Positions 9,242-17,400 of a stretch of 64,000 nt of DNA are shown here, piece by piece. The first letter of the stretch is position 1. Every line of letters begins with the position of its first letter. The position numbers and the translations under genes were made by a program. Under the pieces are notes generated by a model. It did no database searches, was not told the DNA's origin, and worked only from the letters and a program-made list of their open reading frames with translations. Source of the stretch: Lachnospiraceae bacterium YSB2008 (lineage in GTDB: Bacteria; Bacillota; Clostridia; Lachnospirales; Lachnospiraceae); assembly GCA_000687655.1 (NCBI GenBank), contig JHWR01000009.1:62001-126000 (forward strand), read 5' to 3'.

Positions 9242-10009
9242 TTACCAACCCATATCATCAAGGAACTGCTGAAGCCCTGCACGACGTTCCTTTTCGTCAT
9301 CCGTTCCATAGACCGGCATTCTGTACTCACCTTCTATGCCACCGTCACGAAGGAAGATAACTCTGGTTCCACGGAGTGCAGTCTTAAGATCATGAGTTAC
9401 CATTACGACTGACTGCCCATTTTTATGAACCTCTGAGAAGATATCAAGCACATCGCGGCTTGATGCTGAGTTAAGCTGTCCTGTAGGCTCGTCTGCAAAA
9501 AGGATTCGCGGATCATTTATCAGAGCTCTTACTATTCCGACTCTCTGTCCCTCACCACCTGATAACTGGCTTGGATACTTATTCCACATTTCCTCTTCTA
9601 TTCCAACCTTCTTAAGAAGGTCCTTTGCTTTGTCAACTAACTCTTTTGAATTCTTCTGAACTATGAGAGCTCCTGTAAGAACATTATCGAGGATTGTCTG
9701 ATTCTCAAGAAGATAGACACTCTGGAAAACGAAGCCGCAATTGCCTCTACGGAAAACCGCAAGCTGATCATTTGAATAATCCTGAATCTCTGTCTCATTG
9801 AAGAGAACCTTTCCCATAGAAGGCTTATCCATTCCGGAGAGTGCATAAAGAAGTGTGGACTTTCCGGATCCTGAGGCTCCCATGATTACTGTGAAGTCAC
9901 CCTCGATTATCTCCATATCTAAATTTTTAATTACATGCTGCTGTCTGCCACCATTTGAAAATGATTTGCAGAGCTTCTCAGTTCTAAGTATGCTTTTCTG
10001 TTCGTTCAT
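9242..10009 (-). CDS. ABC transporter ATP-binding protein of module 1
   Basis: 255 residues, MacB/LolD-like ATPase. Walker A GASGSGKST, Q-loop region FVFQSVYLLENQT, signature LSGGEGQRVGI, Walker B ILFADEPTG and switch His in MVTHD are all present. The frame continues 17 codons upstream, but the ATG at 10009 has GGAG nine bases before it and gives the usual family N-terminus. This is the first gene of the five-gene - strand unit (ATPase, permease, hydrolase, regulator, kinase). It energises the FtsX permease downstream. Confidence 0.9.
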   Translation of the reverse strand: MNEQKSILRTEKLCKSFSNGGRQQHVIKNLDMEIIEGDFTVIMGASGSGKSTLLYALSGMDKPSMGKVLFNETEIQDYSNDQLAVFRRGNCGFVFQSVYLLENQTILDNVLTGALIVQKNSKELVDKAKDLLKKVGIEEEMWNKYPSQLSGGEGQRVGIVRALINDPRILFADEPTGQLNSASSRDVLDIFSEVHKNGQSVVMVTHDLKTALRGTRVIFLRDGGIEGEYRMPVYGTDDEKERRAGLQQFLDDMGW

Positions 10010-10075
10010 CGTACTTTTCTCCATTTGATTATTAATTCGGTCTTTCATATAAATTGACATATCCCAAAATATAAA

Positions 10076-10120
10076 AAACCATATATACTTCCATCGTTAT
10101 GGCTGTAGTATATATGGTTT
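10076..10120 (-). terminator. Intrinsic terminator of the SDR/acyltransferase operon
   Basis: A perfect 14-bp inverted repeat (10076-10089 with 10107-10120) encloses 17 bases that themselves contain CCAT/ATGG. On the - strand the stem is followed by TTTTTT. It lies 47 bases after the stop of the acyltransferase gene and before the module 1 ATPase gene, separating the two units. Confidence 0.8.
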
Positions 10121-10167
10121 CATAAAAATGTTCTTTATCAAACAACTATTAAATTCTTATCAAATTC

Positions 10168-11421
10168 TTAACAGATTTCTTTCACTCTGTGCAGTGTCAT
10201 CACCGTACAATCACCAAGAGTGGATATCCCTAAGATATTCTTCCCGTATGAGATGACCGGCGGAACAAATGTAAACTGATCTATCTTAAGCCCGCCATAT
10301 GTGTCCCGAATATCAAGTTTCGTGAGGTTGGTTATGGAGAGATTCTTCGTCTTCTTCCCGTAACCGAGAATATCTGCGAGCTTCTTTGAGGTCTTACTCC
10401 GAAATGTACCGGCGTGTTCAAGGTTTATTGCATCCACAAGTGTCGGTTCAAAGGATGCCATAAATGGAAGTATAAAATTCCGAAGATCTTTATCCTCAAG
10501 TTTTCTATCCATCAGTTCCTGAACGTGAACTGCATTATCCCTGAATGACTTCTTTTTGTCATAAGTACATTTTATGGAAATGCCCGTAGCCTGATTACCC
10601 ATGCATCTATTGCCATCCTCCCTGGCATCCACTGCAAATCCTATATCCATCCTGTGACCTGATTTTCTGAGGAATGCCGTGGTGATATAAGCAGTAAATC
10701 CTATGTTCCATGCCCTGCATTTTGTAAGTATCTTCGATACCATTTCAGGTGAGATCACATATTCATTTACAGAAGACTCTCTTTTGCTCCAGTATTCTTC
10801 ATATGCAGCATCTGAATCTTTAAATGTAAAGCTTCGCCTCTTCTCATCCTTCTCCCATCGCTTGTTATAAAGCTTCGGAATAAATGCCAGAGGTCCCAAT
10901 CTGTCCAGAGAATCCTTGCCTTTTAAATCACCTGCAGGAATCAGCTTCATCTCAGTAAACCTGGGTTTCTCTCCTGAAAGCGCCTTCATAAACGTTTCTA
11001 TAAAGTAAACAAGCGACTTACCGTCTCCGCCAAGGTGGTGCATGAGGAAAAGAATGCCGCATCCTTCAGGGTCATATTCAAATACAAAAGCCTTCAGGAA
11101 TTCACCTGTCTCAATCCTGAATCTTTTCTTCTCTTCCCTTTTTATGATGTCCTTCCAGTCTGTATCTTCAAATGTAATACGGTTGTTCCTGAGTCCTGCA
11201 TTATCCTGCTCAGGATAAGAATCAACGCCCCTGTAATAAGCCCTGCCATCAGGTTCAATACATACTCTGGTATTAAGAATCTCATGTGCTGCAACTGCCT
11301 TTTCAAATGCATCGCGCAGCTCCGCCTCAGTCACATTTCCATTTATATGAATCTTCATAGCAACCAGAATACTTACATCGAAGAGGTCTGCTCTTTCTGT
11401 TTCTATATTATGTATCATCAT
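10168..11421 (-). CDS. Condensation-domain/alcohol-acetyltransferase-like CoA-dependent acyltransferase
   Basis: About 417 residues. The motif H128-H-L-G-G-D133-G matches the HHxxxDG active site of condensation domains and CoA-dependent acyltransferases (chloramphenicol acetyltransferase superfamily, including PapA/AATase-like enzymes). His129 would be the general base. A second-half structural motif (NLTKLDI, then VPPVISYGKNILGISTLGD) also fits the superfamily. The long frame starts at 11535 inside the SDR gene, but the ATG at 11421 has AGGAAG six bases upstream and lies 14 bases after the SDR stop. It is stand-alone, without carrier or adenylation domain, so it probably acylates a free alcohol or amine. 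As last gene of the operon, its substrate may be made by the three dehydrogenases before it (inference). Confidence 0.8.
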   Translation of the reverse strand: MMIHNIETERADLFDVSILVAMKIHINGNVTEAELRDAFEKAVAAHEILNTRVCIEPDGRAYYRGVDSYPEQDNAGLRNNRITFEDTDWKDIIKREEKKRFRIETGEFLKAFVFEYDPEGCGILFLMHHLGGDGKSLVYFIETFMKALSGEKPRFTEMKLIPAGDLKGKDSLDRLGPLAFIPKLYNKRWEKDEKRRSFTFKDSDAAYEEYWSKRESSVNEYVISPEMVSKILTKCRAWNIGFTAYITTAFLRKSGHRMDIGFAVDAREDGNRCMGNQATGISIKCTYDKKKSFRDNAVHVQELMDRKLEDKDLRNFILPFMASFEPTLVDAINLEHAGTFRSKTSKKLADILGYGKKTKNLSITNLTKLDIRDTYGGLKIDQFTFVPPVISYGKNILGISTLGDCTVMTLHRVKEIC

Positions 11422-11435
11422 ATCCGTCTTCCTGT

Positions 11436-12194
11436 TTAGATATACTTTCGTATTCCCCACATCCACTGTCTCATTACAACACTGTCCGGCATCAGTTTTC
11501 CATAGATATACAGGAACTTGGCATAACCCGTGCATATGGACAGCGGACGCCTGAGCTTGCTGTCTCTAAGGGCAGTTTTAACAACGTTTTCTGCTGATGT
11601 AATTCCAGGAAAATGTATTTTATTTCCGTTACTCTCCTCCAGCAGCATCTCTGTATCAACCCAGCCCGGACATACTGCAGTAACTACAATACCCTTTTTC
11701 TTAAGTTCAACCCCAAGTGCTCTTGAATAGTATCTGAGAAATACCTTGGTCGATGCGTACAGATTGATAAATGGAGTCGGCTGGAATGATGATGCAGAGG
11801 ATACATTAAGAATGCGGCTGCCTCTCTTCATATATGGAAGACATATCTTTGTCAATATAAGCGGAGCTTTACAATTGATATCAATTGTTGCTGAGATTTC
11901 TTCAGCCGTAAAAAGATCAGAACGTGCAAATCTTGCCACCCCTGCATTATTGATCAGATATTTTACCTTTTGATGTTCCTTCGCCAGCTTCTTTTCAATT
12001 ACTCTGAGTCCCTCTCTAGTCCCAAGATCAGCAGCAACAGGAATTACCTTTTCACCATATTTGATCCTTAAATGTTCCAGCTTCTCTTCATTTCTGGCAA
12101 CCGCCCATACTTCATCAACCTTACCTTCGGAAAGAAGATATCGTACAAATTCATATCCTATTCCACCTGTTGCCCCTGTAACTATTGCTATCAT
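11436..12194 (-). CDS. Short-chain dehydrogenase/reductase
   Basis: 252 residues, classical SDR. N-terminal Rossmann motif TGATGGIG, NNAG at the end of beta strand 4, catalytic Ser in NVSSASS and YxxxK in LYASTK are all present, followed by CPGWVDTEM. The long form with a C-terminal hydrophobic segment resembles DltE/HSD-type reductases that act on hydrophobic substrates. GGAGGAG precedes the ATG. It sits between another SDR gene and the acyltransferase gene with short gaps, so a shared pathway is likely; substrate unknown. Confidence 0.88.
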   Translation of the reverse strand: MIAIVTGATGGIGYEFVRYLLSEGKVDEVWAVARNEEKLEHLRIKYGEKVIPVAADLGTREGLRVIEKKLAKEHQKVKYLINNAGVARFARSDLFTAEEISATIDINCKAPLILTKICLPYMKRGSRILNVSSASSFQPTPFINLYASTKVFLRYYSRALGVELKKKGIVVTAVCPGWVDTEMLLEESNGNKIHFPGITSAENVVKTALRDSKLRRPLSICTGYAKFLYIYGKLMPDSVVMRQWMWGIRKYI

Positions 12195-12232
12195 TTTCTT
12201 CTCCTCCCGGGAAGTATTGTTATAATATTATG

Positions 12233-12991
12233 TCAACCTATCGTTCCTATATACCCCGGAACTTTTTCCTCTGCATATTTTACTGCCTCTTCAAGGTTCA
12301 TACCATGAAAATCTGTTGCAGCAAAACATCTGCCTGATTTTTTATCATCTACAAATGCACCGACTATGACTCCTGGAATCGAACTTTCAGGAGAGTTAGG
12401 AGCAGACGGTCCCCCAAGATCAGTTCTGCACCAGCCCGGATCAGTCAGACTTACGATAACATCTGTTCCATTATAGACATTTGCAAGGTCCATTGTAACC
12501 TTATCGAGAGCTGCCTTGCTGGCTGAATAGCCTGCCTGCTCAGGCTCTTTTCTTATTCCGCTGGTAGTATTAACAATTCGTCCGAAGCCCTTGGCCGCCA
12601 TCTTTGGAAGGAAATGATATGTTATCACCATCGGAGCTATAGTATTAATCTTAAAACTGATATCATAATCTGAAACCGGAGTATCCAGATATTCTGTCCT
12701 GTATGCAATCTGTACGCCGGCATTATTAAGGACTATATCCACATCCATTCCCAGCTCATCTATCTTCTTTAGCATAGCCTCCACCTGACTGATATCGGAA
12801 AGCTCCGCTGCCACAGGAACAGCCTCAACACCCAGAGCCTTGGCATCATTTACGACCTTCTGAAGATTCTCTTCAGTTCTGCCATGAAGAAGAAGATTGC
12901 ATCCCTGTTCAGCCATAAATATAGCAGCTCCATATCCTATTCCTCTGGTAGCTCCTGTTACGAGAGCCCATTTACCTTTTACATTTACCAT
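12233..12991 (-). CDS. Short-chain dehydrogenase/reductase
   Basis: 252 residues. Classical SDR motifs: TGATRGIG cofactor loop, NNAG, catalytic Ser in NTTSGIR, YxxxK in GYSASK, and the DPGWCRTDLGG segment after beta strand 6. Arg after the cofactor loop (HGRTEEN) suggests NADP preference (inference). The ATG at 12991 follows GGAGG at ideal distance. The ribosome binding site lies within the debris of an alcohol dehydrogenase gene, so this gene was probably brought behind the epimerase gene by a deletion. Confidence 0.88.
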   Translation of the reverse strand: MVNVKGKWALVTGATRGIGYGAAIFMAEQGCNLLLHGRTEENLQKVVNDAKALGVEAVPVAAELSDISQVEAMLKKIDELGMDVDIVLNNAGVQIAYRTEYLDTPVSDYDISFKINTIAPMVITYHFLPKMAAKGFGRIVNTTSGIRKEPEQAGYSASKAALDKVTMDLANVYNGTDVIVSLTDPGWCRTDLGGPSAPNSPESSIPGVIVGAFVDDKKSGRCFAATDFHGMNLEEAVKYAEEKVPGYIGTIG

Positions 12992-13019
12992 TTTATCCTA
13001 TCCTCCAATCGAATAACAG

Positions 13020-13145
13020 TCATTATATCATGATTCATAACATACTTAAATACTGCGGGCATAGTCACTGCAAGACCTGCACCATGTGCACAGTCATAAA
13101 GTGCCGAAAGCTCATGCTCAATGTTATGGCTGTTCCAATCCTTTT
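13020..13145 (-). pseudogene. Remnant of an iron-dependent alcohol dehydrogenase
   Basis: The - strand frame between the epimerase stop and the next SDR reads DWNSHNIEHELSALYDCAHG followed by GLAVTMPAVFKYV. This is the highly conserved metal-binding core of NADPH-dependent Fe-ADH/butanol dehydrogenase (BdhA/YqhD type), where the motif is IEHELSA.YD..HG.GLA...PAW. Only about 40 residues survive out of roughly 390. The N-terminal NAD domain is gone and the downstream helix domain is cut off by a stop at 12985. It cannot encode a working enzyme and marks an internal deletion. Confidence 0.85.
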
Positions 13146-13156
13146 TATAACAAATA

Positions 13157-14182
13157 CTATACAAATACTGATTTAGACTTCTCAAGTGTATCTATTACTC
13201 TGTCACACCATTCATCAAATTCAGGATCTTCCACCTGGCATTCCGGATGTGAAAGAACATAGTCCAGCGCAATCCTCACACCCTGATCAAATCGTACTGT
13301 AGTACGCATATCAGGAACAAGTCTCTTAAGCTTTCTGTTATCAAAGACAACTGAAACTGACTTATCACCTGTAAGGCTCCCCTCAAAATCAAATCCATAT
13401 TTATCTCCAACAGCACTGAGATAATCAGATGAAACATGATATGCTTTGAGTTCTACATCCAGAGCATCTGCGATAGTCTGATATATCTGATCCCACGTCA
13501 GAGTTTCATCACCTGTTATCTGGAAAGCCTCTCCAATGGCATGTCTGTTTCCCATCAATCCCGTGTATCCCACAGCAAAATCCTTGTTAAATGTAACGGT
13601 CCAGAGTGAAGAACCATCTCCCTGAATGATAACCGGCTTACCCTCCATCATTCTTTTTATAACCTGATAGAAACCTTTTTTACCATGAACGCCCAGCGGT
13701 ACATTTCGTTCATCATATGTATGACTCGGACGAACTATAGTGACAGGGAATCCTTCCTCGCGATACTTTTCCATAAGAAACTCTTCGCATGCAATCTTAT
13801 TTCTGGAGTATTCCCAATGCGGATTGGCAAGAGCCGTTCCTTCTGTAATAACATAGCTTGCCGCAGGCTTGTTGTAAGCTGATGCAGAACTTATATAAAT
13901 GTATTGCTTTGTCTTATCCTTGAACAGTCTGTAATCCCTCTCCACCTGATCTCTGGTAAAACCGATGAATTCATTTACTACATCAAAGCTCATACCCTCA
14001 ACTGCTTTTGCAGCTGCTTCCTCATCGTTAATGTCGCAGATAATCTGATGTACTCCGTCAGGCATTACCTCTTTCCTGTTTCCACGATTCAGAAGCCATA
14101 CCTCCCAACCAAGTTCCTCAGCCAGTCTTTTCACAATTGCTGTACTTATCGTACCGGTACCACCAATAAATAACGCTTTCAT
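13157..14182 (-). CDS. NAD-dependent epimerase/dehydratase (extended/atypical SDR)
   Basis: 341 residues. N-terminal Rossmann motif GGTGTIS (the atypical GGTG form), Ser-rich segment ISSASAYNK, and an active-site YSRNK (YxxxK). C-terminal half has the substrate-domain features of sugar epimerase/CSP41-like proteins (GDGSSLWTVTFNKDFA). AGGAGGTG lies just before the ATG at 14182. It is the first gene of the - strand operon running to 10168. The substrate may be a nucleotide sugar or another polyol; CSP41-like members can also bind nucleic acid. Confidence 0.85.
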   Translation of the reverse strand: MKALFIGGTGTISTAIVKRLAEELGWEVWLLNRGNRKEVMPDGVHQIICDINDEEAAAKAVEGMSFDVVNEFIGFTRDQVERDYRLFKDKTKQYIYISSASAYNKPAASYVITEGTALANPHWEYSRNKIACEEFLMEKYREEGFPVTIVRPSHTYDERNVPLGVHGKKGFYQVIKRMMEGKPVIIQGDGSSLWTVTFNKDFAVGYTGLMGNRHAIGEAFQITGDETLTWDQIYQTIADALDVELKAYHVSSDYLSAVGDKYGFDFEGSLTGDKSVSVVFDNRKLKRLVPDMRTTVRFDQGVRIALDYVLSHPECQVEDPEFDEWCDRVIDTLEKSKSVFV

Positions 14183-14367
14183 AAATCACCTCCTACAATG
14201 ATAAGTTCATTCTATTTCAGAACCGGCCAAAAATACAGAAGATTATTATTTTTTTTGACCATTTTTTGTTACCAGAAATTATGGAAAAAGATATTATAAA
14301 ATATTCATATATTCACGGCGTTTCTTTTACTGAATCTTATTGCCTACTTAAGAACTATTAATAAGTT
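14183..14367. other. Divergent intergenic region between epimerase operon and giant kinase gene
   Basis: This AT-rich stretch holds the epimerase ribosome binding site on the - strand near 14187-14195. A TATAAT lies on the - strand near 14293-14298 that could serve the epimerase operon, but I see no convincing -35 partner. No repeat, RNA gene or further reading frame was recognised. Confidence 0.4.
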
Positions 14368-14403
14368 TTGTTGCTGTTTTGTTATCCCTTCTTGTAGTAT
14401 AAT
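14368..14403 (+). promoter_or_regulatory. Promoter of the giant kinase gene with 18-base element shared with the second giant gene
   Basis: The element TTGTTGCTGTTTTGTTAT (14368-14385) is followed after 12 bases by a perfect TATAAT (14398-14403). Translation starts at 14436 behind GGAGGG. The element matches 50843-50860 in 16 of 18 bases. There is no good -35 hexamer 16-18 bases before the -10 box; the shared element covers that position, so it may be a binding site for an activator or an unusual sigma factor. Confidence 0.7.
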
Positions 14404-14435
14404 CAGACACAGAGTTTAAAATGGAGGGATAAACC

Positions 14436-17400
14436 ATGCCAAAAAGTTTAGTTGAAATCTATAGCGAGCTGCTTAATAAACTCGAATCATATGAAACCGA
14501 AGAAAAATACGGGAGATTCCCTGACCCGGCTGTAAATCCAAAAGAATATGTTGCTAAACAGGCAGAGGTAAGAGACTTACATAACCATGTCAGTTTTTTG
14601 GACCATGCCGTTGGGAAGCTTAATCTCTCGAATGAGACCCTAAGTAAGTCTCTCACTCTTCTTTATGGTGAAGAAGATTTTGATAAAATCAAGAAAAAGA
14701 GCCGGTCTGACTTAAGGTACAAAATTTCAATCCAGAAAAATCTGTTCAGGTTTTATCCCGAGCTCAAAGCAAAAGTCAGCAAGGATGATCTGGATATGCT
14801 TGCGAAGTCATCCTCACACTCTGATGTCGTTGTGAATAAACTCATGGAATCCGGAGACCTGAGGCCTGAGAATCTGGACTTTATGATGAACCATTATCTT
14901 TTCACGAGAGCACTTTCCGACAAAACAGCAAAAAAAATAAGTTACCTTACATGTCTTGATCAGTCAATGAATGAGGAGGAAAAGAATACCATCGGTGCGA
15001 TTGATACCTATGAATCATTAACCGGTATTCCGTTTGAACAGCAGATTACTCATCCATACTCTGAACGTATAGCCCACCTTAAGGAAAATATACCGGAAGA
15101 TATCAGTAGCGACCCGGCACTTCTGAAAGAGTATCAGGACGCTTTGGAATACGCCGATAAACACCTCACACTTGTCAGAGATGATATAAAAGAAGAAAGG
15201 AATAATTATGAATCAGATGTAGAGAGGGTAGAAGCACGATATCCAAAAAAGATTCATGATGATAATTTAGCAACATATAATAACGGACAGCTTGACGGCC
15301 TTTACAACACTACTGAAGTTGGTTTAAAAAAGCCACAGACAGTTAAACCGGAAAAAACCGATGATTTTACTGCATTATTAAACGGAAGCATTACATTTAG
15401 CGATGATACAAAAAACGGTCTTCGTTCCATGCTTAAAAAGATGGAAGAACTCCAGCTCGAAAAATATGCTTTTGATAAATCCGGTGAAGATGGTGATAAA
15501 ATATACGGCCACTGCAAATTCTACAGGGATAAGTATGCTCTTGAGCAGGCTTTAAAAAGCGGAAATGCCAAAAATATTATCGCTGCCAAGAAGCAGTATG
15601 AAAAAAGTTGGAATGATATGCAGGAGCTTTATAATATTGCAAAGCAATCATTCAGTCAGGACGACAGCATGTTCCCCGGAAATGTAGACGGAACAAGAAA
15701 TTCCGATCTTTCCTGGGAATTCACCAGCGATGTAAAGACCACTGCTCAGGTAAACACTGTTTTTCTCATATACATGAACCTGAAGAATACCGGAAAAAGC
15801 ATTGATGAATATGTTGAAAACCCGGTAAAAGATTTTTACAGCGACATAGAAAAAAAAGTAGAGCCATTTTCTTTTGAAGGCCAATCCAAAGGAAAGGCTT
15901 TCGATGAAGTTCTTGATATGTTTCTTGGACTGGACGATTACAAAGATGTAAATACTCGTATAAGAAGCTCCAACGTTGTTCCTGTAATGGGTGTCGGAAG
16001 GGTTGCTTCATCTCCGGCAATGCTTGAAAAAGATCCTGAGAAGAATAAGGACGATTTCATTTTCAGTACAGCATTTACCGGAGTATGGGACAATGTACTC
16101 GAACTGAATAATACCAAATTCGGATATCTTAAGAATCTTTCATATAAGCCTGAGGGGCATGCCAGAAAGATTGACACACTGGCTAATCTTCTTGTTGCCT
16201 CAGAAGCTGACAGAAATCCGAATGCCATGTTTGCAGGTTTCCCGACTACTGACTTGTTTGGCAGAGTTAAGGGTGAAAGCTTCAATTGGAATACCTATGT
16301 AGAGAACAAGCCTGCAGACTATGCAGGAATACTGACACGTTATTCCACAATGCTGAATAAGGCAGTTAATAGTAAATCGGACGGAATGAAGGTCGAAGAC
16401 TGCCTTGAGGCTATGAACAATGTAAGCAAAAAGCTATTGCTTCAGAAAAGAGCCGAGAAAAACACACCTGAATATAAGGCACTTGAAGATGTATTTCTTT
16501 CACTGAACTATTCTATCCCTCAGAATGCCTCACCTGAACTGATAACAAAGCTTGAAATCGGAAGAGATGAATACCTTCACGCAATAAGACTTGCATCCCC
16601 TATGGATTATCTCACGGGTGTAAATGAACGTATAAGCGAATCAAAGAGAGATGTTCACGGCGGAAGCGACGAGTTCACAGAAGCTGAAAAGGCTCTTCTT
16701 GCTCTGGAAAAAGAATATCGTCTTCTTCAGAGCTTTGGCGAATATACGCATGAAGATAGAGTTGCTAAACAGCTTGAGACAGTTAAGAAGTCGCTTGCAG
16801 ATGCAACTCAAAAGATCAACAAATATCTTAATTATAAAAACGAGCAAAAACGTAAAGGCAAGCGTATGAATGCCAAGTCCAAAAAAAGGATCAATTCCAT
16901 GAAGCTTGCTCTTGACTCTTTGGAAGAACTTCGATTTGCCGCAGATGACAAAGTCCTTGAGATTGAAAACACTGCTGCAAGAAACGAAAGAGATTCCATT
17001 ATGGCTGCTACAGCAAATGTCACTCCTGAAAAAACGAAAGAAGAACTCATAGCAGAGCTGAGAAATAATCATCTCAATGATCCTGACTTTGACGAATTCA
17101 TACAGAATCTTGACATTCTAAACTCTGAAATGGATGGCTACATGAAGCCGGATCAGGGCAGCTGGAAAGAGATAACCAGAGAAAATCTGGATCAGCTTAT
17201 AGAACAGTATCATAGGACGGGTTCAAATCTTGAGTGGCTGATAAGTAAGCATAAAGCATCCAACGAGGAACAGATTGTTTCCTTCAGAAAAACCTGTATG
17301 GCACTTTCGGCTATAATGTCCAAGGATATGGAGGTTCTCAGCCGCTATAATCCTGAAAAAGGTCTGAAGACTCTCCCAACACTGCTTGAGAATGCCCGTA

